A DNA stretch of 64,000 nt from Flavobacteriales bacterium. Its GTDB lineage: Bacteria; Bacteroidota; Bacteroidia; Flavobacteriales_D; Crocinitomicaceae. The stretch spans positions 1 to 64,000 of the forward strand of contig VEQH01000013.1 in the NCBI GenBank assembly GCA_018883325.1. The letters run 5' to 3'. Positions 52,779-61,837 of the stretch are shown here, in pieces. Within the stretch, counting starts at the first letter, position 1. Every line of letters starts with the position of its first letter. The notes beneath the pieces were generated by a model. The model ran no database searches and had not been told where the DNA came from. It saw nothing but the letters and a program-made list of their open reading frames with translations. A program made the position numbers and the translations under genes.

Positions 52779-54641
52779 TTATTTTGTAACGATATAAATA
52801 GAATTAATTAAATCCAAAAGGTGTTTGCCAGAAGTGTCTTCTCCTTGAAAAGTGTATTCAATTTTAAAGTCTGTTTTCTTAACTGATGTTTTACTTGAGA
52901 TCAATTCAAGACTTCCAGATTTTCCTTTTAACGTTTGAATAATTTCATTTTGACGATCGTTTAAAACGTCCATTGGAAAACGATTAATAGTTTGTGCAAC
53001 ATTAATATTGGCATACATAAATCCACTTTTCTTTGCTTTTTTTCCTGCTTTGCGATTGAGTTTTTCTTTTCCGTAGCCATCTGCATGATTGACAGCTAAA
53101 TCTTCGTCATTTGTGAGGATAAACAAACCATTTCTGTTAATCATATAAAGTGGCGCAGCGTCTAAAATTGCGTTCTCAAACACCCAATAATTTCCTTTAT
53201 TTTGAATTTTTGAAGTCAATCTTCCGAAATGTTTCAAGATTTTCTCTGGAATGTCTTTTCTGTCGATTGTAATACCGTAAGTGAAAATTGGCATATCTTC
53301 TTCAGCTTCAGCAACTCTTTCACCGTATTCAAAAGTTTCTTCGTCGTAGAAAAATTCAATTTTCTTTGTTTTGATTTTTTTGAATCCATTAAATGAGCCA
53401 AACATACTTCCTTTGTAAGTTCCGAATAAAGCGTCTTTGTTGATGAATTCATTTAATAATTCAATCGTTAAAACATTCATCGCAATTTGTGCATTTTTCT
53501 CTTCACTTAGAATTGGCATTATGATTTCATAGGCTTTTTCGTAAGCTTGACGCATGTTTACGTTGTAAGAAAAATAACCTGAGCTATTATTTGGAATGTA
53601 TTTTAAAATGTTTTTGTCGAATTTAGAATCGTTCATTTCTTTGTAAATCGCTCCTAAACCTGGACCGTATTCAGCAGTAATGTCAAATTGAACAGCGTGA
53701 TCTTTTAAGTAAATATCTCCTAAAATTAAATTCCCTGCATACAATTCTTGAATGTCTTTGTATAAACTTGGCAACACCGTTTGGAAATACCAAAGTCCGC
53801 TTGCTTTGTCTATATTTCTAGCATTATCCATGTAGAAAACACCTTCTGAATTGTGTGTCAATTGATTAGCAAAACGATTATCGAAAGAAGGAAGATTAAT
53901 GTTTTGAACTAACAATTCATTCAAAATCATCTCTAATTGTTGTTGTTGCAAAACTAATTGAACGCTATCTCTAAGTTCATAGTAGTTTTTGACGTTTGGA
54001 TCTTCAGAGGCATCAGGAAATAATTCAGTTTCCTCCTCAACGATAACTTCATCCTCTTCACCAAATACTTTTTCATCTAAAATTGAAGGTTCTTCCTCAT
54101 CGTAGCCGAAATAGTCGAATGGACTTTCATTTCCTCGTGCATACCAAATTGAATCTGTCATTTCAGATATGTAATCCATTGTTGGTTCAACTCGAATTAG
54201 TAAGGCACTATTGTCACGGATGATTAAATTATTAAAAAAAGAACCATAAACTTTCGTTTTCTCGGTGCTCATTCTGTCGATCAAATCGAAATCATCAAAG
54301 ACAGTGAATAATTTTTGTTGGTCACTTACGCCAAAAGAGAAACCAGAAATTTCAGATTTTTGTGCTTTTCCGTAGAAAACGTTCAATTTTTGATTGAAAT
54401 CTAAACCAGAATCTTTCAATGTGCTTCCACTTGTTGAACCATCGAAAAGTTCTTGGTGCACTTCATACATGAAATCGTAACTAATAAGTTCGTCGAGTGA
54501 TATTTTCTGAAAAAGATTTATGTTGTTAATACTGAATACAGTAACGGCATCTTTTGGGATAAGATTTTCAGAATTTTGAGCTTTTAAGTTTAAAAAACTA
54601 AATAAAAATGCTGAAAATAAAAGTTGTTTTTTGAAGGACAT
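52779..54641 (-). CDS. DUF4836-like exported protein
   Basis: A 620-residue exported protein. The signal peptide is residues 1-21 (SFKKQLLFSAFLFSFLNLKA). The mature protein starts LIPKDAVTVFSINNINLFQK. A strongly acidic insertion lies around residues 175-215 (EEDEVIVEEETELFPDASED), and the C-terminal part repeats an alpha/beta unit (GNYWVFENAILDAAPLYMIN, then GFMYANINVAQTINRF). Most similar to DUF4836 proteins of the phylum; no enzymatic motif is visible. It lies between a lipoprotein gene and a shorter relative. Confidence 0.6.
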   Translation of the reverse strand: MSFKKQLLFSAFLFSFLNLKAQNSENLIPKDAVTVFSINNINLFQKISLDELISYDFMYEVHQELFDGSTSGSTLKDSGLDFNQKLNVFYGKAQKSEISGFSFGVSDQQKLFTVFDDFDLIDRMSTEKTKVYGSFFNNLIIRDNSALLIRVEPTMDYISEMTDSIWYARGNESPFDYFGYDEEEPSILDEKVFGEEDEVIVEEETELFPDASEDPNVKNYYELRDSVQLVLQQQQLEMILNELLVQNINLPSFDNRFANQLTHNSEGVFYMDNARNIDKASGLWYFQTVLPSLYKDIQELYAGNLILGDIYLKDHAVQFDITAEYGPGLGAIYKEMNDSKFDKNILKYIPNNSSGYFSYNVNMRQAYEKAYEIIMPILSEEKNAQIAMNVLTIELLNEFINKDALFGTYKGSMFGSFNGFKKIKTKKIEFFYDEETFEYGERVAEAEEDMPIFTYGITIDRKDIPEKILKHFGRLTSKIQNKGNYWVFENAILDAAPLYMINRNGLFILTNDEDLAVNHADGYGKEKLNRKAGKKAKKSGFMYANINVAQTINRFPMDVLNDRQNEIIQTLKGKSGSLELISSKTSVKKTDFKIEYTFQGEDTSGKHLLDLINSIYIVTK

Positions 54642-54678
54642 CGATGTATGAATATTTTGCGAATTTACGAAAATATTC

Positions 54679-55356
54679 CTAGTTTTTTGAGGAATTCAAA
54701 TAGATTACGTTTTCCAAAATATCAGGATTTTCCTTCAGACTGTAGGTGTCTGTTTTAATCATCACCGCTTGTTTGTTTTTTGACAAAATAGCTGCTGGAT
54801 TTCCAAATTTATCAATCATTTTATCGAAGCGTGAAATAGAGGTATAGGTTCCAAGTTTCAATTGTTCGATATCGCTTTGTTTGAGCTCTTTTACTTTGTT
54901 CAATGTAATTGTTGGAATTGAACGTGTTAATTTGCTTCCGTCCCAAGTTATCCAATTGTGATTGAGTTCAGTTGTATTTTTTTCTTTTGTCATACTACTG
55001 ATTGTAGTTTTAATTCCTTCTTGCAACAAAAGTACATTGGTGAAATCACACGAAAATTTAAAAATGAAATCCGTATAATTCTCTTCGACCTTCACATTTG
55101 AAATGCCATTTTGAGCTTCCAATGTTTTAATGAATTGTTGAACTTTTTCTTTGATGTCTTCAATTTTTGGAACTTTTTGTCCATCTAAACTATCCAATGC
55201 CAAAATTGAGTTGACTTTTATTTTGTTGGAACTCAAGTTAATATTGTAGCGAAAAGAACCTGAACCATCAGCATGAATTGTCAAATCGTCCAAGATTTCG
55301 ATACAAGAACTTAAACTAAAAATAAGTGCGAATATAAAAAGTAAGTTTTTTTTCAC
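54679..55356 (-). CDS. Hypothetical lipoprotein
   Basis: A 225-residue lipoprotein. The signal MKKNLLFIFALIFSLSSC ends in a lipobox with Cys18. The mature part begins EILDDLTIHADGSGSFRYNI, a pattern common to Bacteroidota lipoproteins (strand-GSG-strand, then NLS), followed by KVQQFIKTLEAQNGISNVKV and ENYTDFIFKFSCDF. Function unknown. First gene of the unit with the two DUF4836-like proteins, 37 bp upstream of them, so the three may act together in the envelope. Confidence 0.7.
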   Translation of the reverse strand: MKKNLLFIFALIFSLSSCIEILDDLTIHADGSGSFRYNINLSSNKIKVNSILALDSLDGQKVPKIEDIKEKVQQFIKTLEAQNGISNVKVEENYTDFIFKFSCDFTNVLLLQEGIKTTISSMTKEKNTTELNHNWITWDGSKLTRSIPTITLNKVKELKQSDIEQLKLGTYTSISRFDKMIDKFGNPAAILSKNKQAVMIKTDTYSLKENPDILENVIYLNSSKN

Positions 55357-55414
55357 GGTATTGTTTTAAATCAGGCTTCGTTTACAATTTAAGTGCCAAA
55401 GGTAATAGCTAAAT

Positions 55415-56122
55415 TCAAAATAAAGAACCTTGTATAAAATCTTCTTGATAGAATGCTTGAACTTCTTTTCTGTTCGGTTCTTTTGAATTGATGATTCGCT
55501 TGTCAATTAAATGTGTATCAATTTGATTTTCAGGTAATAAGTTTAATTTATTAACATCAATTTCTCCTGCTGAGAGCCACTGTTCAATCGATGAATCATC
55601 GAGTAAATAAGGCATTCTTTTTTTGGAATTATGGATTTCAGCTAAAAATGGATTTGCTTCACAAGTCAGAATGGTAAATGTTTTCATTTTTTGCTTCGTT
55701 TCAGGTTGAATCCATTCACTAAATAATCCTGCCATTGAGAAAAGTTCTTGCGATTTTGGAAAAACAAAAAATGGAAGTTTATCTTTTCCTTTGTGTTGCC
55801 ATTCAAAGTAGCCTGTCGATGGAATTATACATCGTTGGTGATTTATCAAACCTTTGAAAGAGGGAGTTGAATCAATTGTTTCTAATCGCGCATTTGGGGT
55901 TTTTGCGGCGATTTCTGCAAAATATCCTCCTTTAAACCAATTTGGTATCAATCCCCAATTCATTAATTCTAAGTTTGATTCTTTTGTTACAATTCGCCAT
56001 TCTGGAAAGCTAAAGGCTGAAGCATAGAATAGGGGAGTGTCTGGAAATTGAAATGGGATTTCTTTCTTGTATTTTTTCGCTAAATCAATGTTTTTCGATG
56101 TGGATGAATTGCTGTAACACAT
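55415..56122 (-). CDS. SRAP/YedK-type abasic-site-binding protein
   Basis: A 235-residue SOS-response-associated peptidase (YedK/HMCES) that forms a covalent crosslink with abasic sites in single-stranded DNA. The nucleophile Cys2 is present (MCYSNSS), and the other active-site residues are in NARLETI, the Glu of STGYFEWQH and the His of EIHNSKKRMPYLL. WGLIPNWFKG and FTILTCEANPF are conserved. Length is standard. It precedes the cation-efflux gene's end by 15 bp on the same strand. Confidence 0.94.
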   Translation of the reverse strand: MCYSNSSTSKNIDLAKKYKKEIPFQFPDTPLFYASAFSFPEWRIVTKESNLELMNWGLIPNWFKGGYFAEIAAKTPNARLETIDSTPSFKGLINHQRCIIPSTGYFEWQHKGKDKLPFFVFPKSQELFSMAGLFSEWIQPETKQKMKTFTILTCEANPFLAEIHNSKKRMPYLLDDSSIEQWLSAGEIDVNKLNLLPENQIDTHLIDKRIINSKEPNRKEVQAFYQEDFIQGSLF

Positions 56123-56137
56123 TTATTTGCAGTTAAT

Positions 56138-57016
56138 TTAAACGATTCTTTTGGGTTCAATGTGTATTAAAACATCAGCGATTTCTGGAAGTTGAAGCAT
56201 TAAAAAATCTTTCAAACGGTGGGAAATTTCATGTCCTTCAAAAACACTTAGTTTACCATCAACTTCTACGTGTAAATCAACGATGTAAACCATTCCCGTT
56301 TTGCGAACCAAACATTTTTCGGTATCCAAAACACCTTCGACTTTTGTTGCTTCTTGACGAATTTGAACGATTAAATCATCGTGTAAATGTTCGTCCATGA
56401 TTTCTCCAAGTGCTGGTCTGAAAATTAAAAAAGCATTGTAAACAATGAAAACGGAAGCCAATAAGGCAGCCCAATCATCTGCTTTTTCGTAACCTTTTCC
56501 AAAAAATAAAGCAATGCTAATTCCAATAAAAGCCATCACAGATGAAATTGCGTCACTTCGGTGGTGCCAAGCATCAGCATGTAAAGAACTTGATTTGGTT
56601 TCTATACTTTTTCGTTTCACATAGCGGTAGGATAATTCTTTAATTAGAATAATTACGCCAAGTACATACAAGGTGAAAACTTCTGGTTTTTCTTGTGCTT
56701 GCTGTAAATTACGTATGCTTTCAATGGCAATAATTGTAGCAGAAATCAACAGGAATCCAACAACAGCAAAAGTCACCAATGCTTCCGCTTTTCCATGGCC
56801 GTAGGGATGGTTTTCGTCAGCAGGTTTTGAAGAATACCTTATACCAAAAATCACAAGTAAACTGGCAAAAACATCAGTTGTCGATTCAATGGCATCAGCA
56901 ATCATTGCATCTGAGTGTCCTAAAACACCCGTAACTCCTTTTGCAACCGCCAGTCCAGCATTGGAAATAAGGCTAATGAAGGCAGTCTTTTGTGCTGATT
57001 TTTTATTTGAATTCAT
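56138..57016 (-). CDS. Cation diffusion facilitator (FieF/CzcD type)
   Basis: A 292-residue CDF transporter exporting Zn2+, Fe2+ or Mn2+ in exchange for H+. Six membrane helices occupy about residues 10-205; the site A motifs are SDAMIADAIESTTDVFASLL (an SxxxxAD-type helix II) and LHADAWHHRSDAISSV in helix V; HPYGHGKAEAL is the loop site. The cytoplasmic ferredoxin-like domain (210-292) contains DLHVEVDGKLSVFEGHEIS. Metal preference is not certain; the HD..D-type sites suggest Fe/Zn. Confidence 0.93.
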   Translation of the reverse strand: MNSNKKSAQKTAFISLISNAGLAVAKGVTGVLGHSDAMIADAIESTTDVFASLLVIFGIRYSSKPADENHPYGHGKAEALVTFAVVGFLLISATIIAIESIRNLQQAQEKPEVFTLYVLGVIILIKELSYRYVKRKSIETKSSSLHADAWHHRSDAISSVMAFIGISIALFFGKGYEKADDWAALLASVFIVYNAFLIFRPALGEIMDEHLHDDLIVQIRQEATKVEGVLDTEKCLVRKTGMVYIVDLHVEVDGKLSVFEGHEISHRLKDFLMLQLPEIADVLIHIEPKRIV

Positions 57017-57084
57017 CTTGTTGACAACGAAAAATCGTTCTTCGTTGGAGATTAATTTGTGTAATGGATAAGTTTAAATATTAA

Positions 57085-58350
57085 TTAAAGATTCACATCA
57101 ATTTCTTCAAAAATCAAGTATGGAATTTCTAAATAACTCAAGTCCTTTTTCCATTCTTGCGCATTCGGATTTTCTGTGTTGAATAAATTGATTCCGATTA
57201 ATTTGATTTGTTTTTCTTTGAAAAGTTGTTCGCGTTCAGCTCTTTTGGAAGAAATGTCACTTTTGATTTTTGCGATTTTTTCACTTGAACTTAAACTTTT
57301 GAATTGATCCAATTCAAGGAAATAGTTCCAAGCTTTTTCGCTTATAATTTGTGTTAAGTTTTCGATGATTCTACTTCCTTTAAGTGGGTCTTGAACCTTG
57401 TCAAAATAACTTTCCTCTTTTAATAAATTTGAAATATTGGCTGCCATTCGATAAGCAAAAGCTGAACTTCCAACTGTTGCCTTTTGGTCATAAGGATGCA
57501 CAACAATGCTATCAGAACCTCCAGCTGCAGCAGACATTGTTTCCGTAGTTTGGCGCAATAAATTAGTGTGTTGATCTTTTAACGATTTATTCGTCCAACC
57601 GCTATGAGCAACGATTTCAACTGAATTTTCTGAATTGTAAGCTGTTGTAATTTGGTTCCATAAATAACGCAATGCGCGCACTTTAGCGATTTCTAGGAAA
57701 TAGTTATTTCCGATTCCAATTGATAAAGAAAGCTGATTTGGAATAAAACCGCGGTTGAGTAATTCATGTGCTGTTGATAATACAACGCCAATTTCCTGCC
57801 AAGTACTCGCACCAATTTGTTGGCATTCAAATCCATTGATACTTACAACTCGATTAGTAGTTAAGGGTTTTAAAGCAGTTTCCAATTCTTCAAAGTTAGA
57901 AACCAAAGGATCAACTTCAAATGAAAAATATTGAATTTTTGATGCGAAACTAGAATTCAAAAATGAATTTAATTGGTCAATATTCTTAATATGCAAACGT
58001 GTATGAATAAACTCAACTAAAACATCTTTTAGTAAAATCTCCCAATCAATTTTTGACAACTTAAAACTGAAAATCAATTCATTGTATCCTTGGTTTAAGC
58101 AATTCAGCGCAAGTTCGTTTGCTGTTTTTTCATTGTTTACATCAATGAAAGCGCTTGCTTTCCAATCGTTAGTCGGATTATTGTTGCTTGCATCAAAATC
58201 TGCGTTTGCAGGAAGTGTTATGTCCAATGAAATTTCTTCGATTTTATCTGAAAATTCGATTTTCGAGGCATTGTCTTTTAATTCCTTTATAATTTGGTTT
58301 CTCCAAGCTTCTGTACTTGTTTCAGGAAAATCGAGTTGAAAATCTTTCAT
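57085..58350 (-). CDS. mutA: Methylmalonyl-CoA mutase small subunit MutA
   Basis: A 421-residue MutA-type subunit (beta-barrel without cobalamin domain). ATG 58350 is used; a longer frame to 58380 lacks support and a TATCTTTG promoter box lies just upstream. Seen: FPETSTEAWRNQIIKELKDN at the start, RYLWNQITTAYNSENSVEIV, then LLRQTTETMSAAAGGSDSIV, and VQDPLKGSRIIENLTQIISE, all of the mutase barrel. The large catalytic subunit MutB is usually adjacent in this phylum but is not found here, so the partner must be elsewhere. Confidence 0.9.
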   Translation of the reverse strand: MKDFQLDFPETSTEAWRNQIIKELKDNASKIEFSDKIEEISLDITLPANADFDASNNNPTNDWKASAFIDVNNEKTANELALNCLNQGYNELIFSFKLSKIDWEILLKDVLVEFIHTRLHIKNIDQLNSFLNSSFASKIQYFSFEVDPLVSNFEELETALKPLTTNRVVSINGFECQQIGASTWQEIGVVLSTAHELLNRGFIPNQLSLSIGIGNNYFLEIAKVRALRYLWNQITTAYNSENSVEIVAHSGWTNKSLKDQHTNLLRQTTETMSAAAGGSDSIVVHPYDQKATVGSSAFAYRMAANISNLLKEESYFDKVQDPLKGSRIIENLTQIISEKAWNYFLELDQFKSLSSSEKIAKIKSDISSKRAEREQLFKEKQIKLIGINLFNTENPNAQEWKKDLSYLEIPYLIFEEIDVNL

Positions 58351-58369
58351 TGCTTTAAATTTGATTTTC

Positions 58370-58377
58370 CAAAGATA
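58370..58377 (-). promoter_or_regulatory. TAnnTTTG -7 box of mutA
   Basis: The minus strand reads TATCTTTG, an exact match, 19 nt before the chosen mutA start. It lies in the frame extension, supporting ATG 58350. Confidence 0.45.
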
Positions 58378-58442
58378 CAATAGTTGTTTTTAACGAATTG
58401 ATTTTTTGTTTGAACATTCTTTAAACACAACGAAATTGAAAT

Positions 58443-59469
58443 TTATTCTTCCTCCTTTTCACCTTTTGTGTTGATGAAATAATATTCGCCATCTTTTTCA
58501 ACTCCAGCTCTACCAAAGAAAAAACTATCAGCACTATCGTAAATAAAAGGAATTATTGTTTCACCTTTTGAGTTAATATATCCAAATTTCTTTCCATTGC
58601 TTACAGGTGCTAAATCATCCCAAAAATCACCAGCTTTTGTGTAAGTTGCTGGAATCACAATTTTCCCTTGAGAATTAATATATCCCCATTTTCCGTTTGA
58701 TTTAATGGCAATTCTATCCTCACTTAGTGTTTTCATATCGTCATAAATCAACGGAACGAATATTTTACCAGTTGAATCAATCAAACCACACTTTCCTTTT
58801 TTATTCTCATATCCGTCAAAGAAATCATAAACAGCTCCTTTACAAACTTTGCATAAGCCATTCGAGATTCTATAAATGTAATCGTAAGGTTCATCGTTTA
58901 ATTTTTTACCAGTGCTGTCGTGCATATACCATTTACCACCACTGTAATTATTTCTGATATCTCTAGTTCCACCAAAACTTCCGATGATTAGGTTTTGATT
59001 TGTAAAATCGATAAAATCATATTTTGGAAAATTGACTTTTTGACCTTTGAAATCGTAAATCCCCCCAATTATTTTCATAGCTATCCGTGATTACAAGCAT
59101 AGAGTTTATACCAATAATTATGTCTTCGTAAATTACATCAAATATTTTTTTCCCTTTGATATCATAAACTCCTTTTTTAAAATCATTGCTTACAACAACA
59201 AGATTATTTTCAATTCCATAAACAATTTCAAATTCAATAGGAATAATTATTTCACCTTTCGAATTAATTAAACCTTTTCTATTGTCTTTTTCAACAATAG
59301 CTAAATTGTTTTCAAAACTTTCATAATTATCAAACTGCGCGGGAATTACAATCGTTCCTTCTGAATTTTTAAATCCAATTTTATCTTGCTCATTTTTAAA
59401 TTCAACTAAATCTTGAGCGAATGTGAAAAAGGATAAAATTGAAAATAGTAATGTAAATAGATTTTTCAT
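58443..59469 (-). pseudogene. WG-repeat protein split by a frameshift at a G6 tract
   Basis: Two overlapping reading frames are parts of one gene. The 5' part (59469 to about 59060) has a signal peptide (MKNLFTLLFSILSFFTFAQ) and WG repeats such as RKGLINSKGEIIIPIEFE, up to ITDSYENNW. The 3' part (about 59066 to 58443) continues with GIYDFKGQKVNFPKYDF, GKCGLIDSTGKIFVPLIYD, GKWGYINSQGKIVIPATYT and KFGYINSKGETIIPFIYD. The frames meet at six Gs (C6 at 59061-59066 on the plus strand). One G fewer would give a single 341-residue protein reading ...ENNWGIYDF... . Either a real or phase-variable frameshift or a sequencing error. Confidence 0.8.
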
Positions 59470-59538
59470 AGTAGATTGTTTTTAGGTTCATTCAAAAATA
59501 AGAATTAAAGTTTTAGTTACTTTAATAAAATTAAGTAG

Positions 59539-60186
59539 TTACGACGACAAATCCAATTGTTTGTGTGAACCATCACAATTTGGCATACGTTTAGAAAGGC
59601 CACACACGCAATCGTTCATTCCTTTTTTGTTTAAAATTCGATTGGTGTAATTATCAATTCTACTGAATCGAGTTGCGGATTGTTTAGCTGAAGCAAAAAA
59701 CATATTGTAGGCACGTTGACGTCCTGGTGTTAAAGATTCAAAGGCTAACTTCAAATTTGGATTTTCTTCAAAACGCTTTATCAATTCAGGAATTAGTGGC
59801 TCAGAATCAGGATTTCTGGGTGCAATTTTTAGCCCTGCTTTTTCAACTTCAATTGCTTCGAAAACATAAGCTTTAATTATTGCTTCTTTTTCAATTATCT
59901 CCTCAATAGATTTAAAGCGAAGGAAACGACCACTTTGCGAATTATCACCCGGTTTTACAAGTAAATTTTCAGTGTCAGTTAACAAAGCACCTTTTAAAAA
60001 ACTTACGGCACAACTTTCTTTGAAATTAGCTAAAATAACCACATTTGTTTTGTTGAACATGTAGCAAGGTTGACCCCATTTTAAGGTTTCGATCAATTGA
60101 CAATCAAGCATAATGTTGCGTAAAAGCTTTAACTCTTCATACCATTTGTCGATTTTCTCCAGAAAAATGTCAACGTTTGGGTTCAT
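59539..60186 (-). CDS. DUF1801/YdeI-like protein fused to a CDGSH iron-sulfur motif
   Basis: A 215-residue three-part protein. Residues 1-120 are a DUF1801-like domain (LRNIMLDCQLIETLKWGQPC then YMFNKTNVVILANFK). Residues 125-185 match the YdeI/OmpD-associated C-terminal helix bundle (PELIKRFEENPNLKLAFESL and TPGRQRAYNMFFASAKQSAT). The last 25 residues carry an exact 3Cys-1His CDGSH signature, CVCGLSKRMPNCDGSH, which in other proteins binds a 2Fe-2S cluster. The first two domains are common together; the CDGSH tail suggests redox sensing or metal handling. No signal peptide. Confidence 0.82.
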   Translation of the reverse strand: MNPNVDIFLEKIDKWYEELKLLRNIMLDCQLIETLKWGQPCYMFNKTNVVILANFKESCAVSFLKGALLTDTENLLVKPGDNSQSGRFLRFKSIEEIIEKEAIIKAYVFEAIEVEKAGLKIAPRNPDSEPLIPELIKRFEENPNLKLAFESLTPGRQRAYNMFFASAKQSATRFSRIDNYTNRILNKKGMNDCVCGLSKRMPNCDGSHKQLDLSS

Positions 60187-60209
60187 GTAGAAAGTTGTTT
60201 ATTTTTGAA

Positions 60210-61169
60210 TTAGGAAAGTTTCATCAAATAATTCCCAACATAGTCTGCAATTCCTTCTTCAAGTGAGTGAAAATGTTTGTCATAGCCAGCAGCTTTTAGT
60301 TTGCTCATGTCTGCCTCAGTGAAATATTGGTATTTATCGCGAATATCTAAAGGCGTATCAACAAAACTAATTTTTGGTTCTAAACCTAATGCTTTAAAAG
60401 TCAAGCTTGCTAAATCCAAGAAAGTTCTTGCTTTTCCTGAACCTAAATTGTAAATTCCAGATGCAGGTTGATTTTGCATTAAAAATTCACAAACACTTGC
60501 AACGTCTTTTACATATACAAAATCACGCAATTGACCGCCATCTGTGTAATTTGGATTGTGCGAACGAAAAAGTTTCATTTCTCCGTTCAATTTAATTTGG
60601 TTGAAGGTGTGGAAAATAACACTTGCCATTCGTCCTTTGTGGTATTCATTTGGACCATAAACGTTAAAGAACTTTAAACCCGCCCAAAAAGGAGGAGTAG
60701 TGCTTTGCTGTAAAACCCATTTGTCAAAATCGTTTTTAGATTCTCCGTATGGATTTAAAGGTTTAAGACTGTTAACTATTTCGTGGTCATCTTTATAGCC
60801 ATATTCACCTAAACCATAAGTTGCAGCCGAACTTGCGTAAACTAAAGGAATATTTTTCTTGGTGCAAACGTTCCAAATCGCTTGAGAATAATGTAAATTC
60901 AAAGTGTTGAACAGTTCAACATTCATTTCTGTTGTATCCGTTCTCGCTCCTAAATGAAAAATAAAATCAATTTTTTCATCAGTTTTTTCAAGCCATTCTA
61001 TAAAAATAGAACGTTCGATTTTATGAGCAAACTTTAAATCAACACTTGTGTATGCTTTTTGAGGATGAGAGAAGTCATCAACAAGAATTAAGTCATTGAA
61101 TCCTAAATCATTGAATCTTTTTGCAACTACACTTGCTATAAATCCAGCTGCACCAGTTATCGCAATCAT
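60210..61169 (-). CDS. hldD: ADP-L-glycero-D-manno-heptose 6-epimerase
   Basis: A 319-residue short-chain-dehydrogenase-type epimerase of LPS inner-core heptose synthesis. The NADP-binding start is MIAITGAAGFIASVVAKRF and the catalytic YxxxK is in NPYGESKNDFDKWVLQQ. HLGARTDTTEMNVELFNTLN, and FFNVYGPNEYHKGRMASV with FHTFNQIKLNGEMKLFRSH, are diagnostic of HldD/RfaD. It implies heptose-containing LPS. It follows the deoxynucleoside kinase gene with a 1-bp gap; the other hld genes are not in the window. Confidence 0.93.
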   Translation of the reverse strand: MIAITGAAGFIASVVAKRFNDLGFNDLILVDDFSHPQKAYTSVDLKFAHKIERSIFIEWLEKTDEKIDFIFHLGARTDTTEMNVELFNTLNLHYSQAIWNVCTKKNIPLVYASSAATYGLGEYGYKDDHEIVNSLKPLNPYGESKNDFDKWVLQQSTTPPFWAGLKFFNVYGPNEYHKGRMASVIFHTFNQIKLNGEMKLFRSHNPNYTDGGQLRDFVYVKDVASVCEFLMQNQPASGIYNLGSGKARTFLDLASLTFKALGLEPKISFVDTPLDIRDKYQYFTEADMSKLKAAGYDKHFHSLEEGIADYVGNYLMKLS

Positions 61170-61170
61170 T

Positions 61171-61785
61171 TTAGAATAAACCGTTAATTTCTGCGTCGAT
61201 AGAGTTGATGATTTTTCCTAAATCTTCTTGATTTTCAGGAAAACGATTGTTGTCGATGTCGATAATAAGAAGTTTACCTTTATCGTAAGTTGAAATCCAA
61301 GCTTCGTAACGTTCGTTCAAACGTTTTAAGTAATCTAAACGAATACTTTCTTCGTAATCGCGACCTCTTTGTTGAATTTGATTTACTAAAGTTGGTACAC
61401 TCGCTCTCAAATAAATCAACAAATCTGGGGCTGAAACAAATGAATCCATCAAGTTGAAAAGCGAGAAATAGTTTTCAAAATCTCTCGTTGTCATCAAGCC
61501 CATTGAATGTAAATTTGGAGCAAAAATAAAAGCGTCTTCATAAATCGTACGATCCTGAATAACAGTATGTTTAGTTTCTTTTATTTCTTGTATTTGTGTA
61601 AATCGACTATTCAAATAATAAATCTGTAAATTAAAGGACCAACGTTGCATATCGTGGTAGAAATCGTTCAAATAAGGATTGTGATCAACGTCCTCAAAAT
61701 GTGTTTCCCAACCATAATGTTTAGAGAGTAGATTGGTCAATGTTGTTTTTCCTGACCCAATATTTCCGGCAACGGCAATGTGCAT
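61171..61785 (-). CDS. Deoxynucleoside kinase
   Basis: A 204-residue deoxynucleoside (dA/dG-type) kinase that salvages deoxynucleosides. The P-loop is in IAVAGNIGSGKTTLTNLLSK, the substrate motif in EDVDHNPYLNDFYHDMQRWS, the DRS-like motif in IQDRTIYEDAFIFAPNL, and the lid in QIQQRGRDYEESIRLDYLKR. The last part (RYEAWISTYDKGKLLIIDID) fits the family. Length is standard. Co-transcribed with hldD. The preferred base cannot be read from sequence. Confidence 0.92.
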   Translation of the reverse strand: MHIAVAGNIGSGKTTLTNLLSKHYGWETHFEDVDHNPYLNDFYHDMQRWSFNLQIYYLNSRFTQIQEIKETKHTVIQDRTIYEDAFIFAPNLHSMGLMTTRDFENYFSLFNLMDSFVSAPDLLIYLRASVPTLVNQIQQRGRDYEESIRLDYLKRLNERYEAWISTYDKGKLLIIDIDNNRFPENQEDLGKIINSIDAEINGLF

Positions 61786-61837
61786 AGTCTATTTTTTTTA
61801 AGACTGCTAAAATACGATAAAAGTCTGAAAGGAGGGA

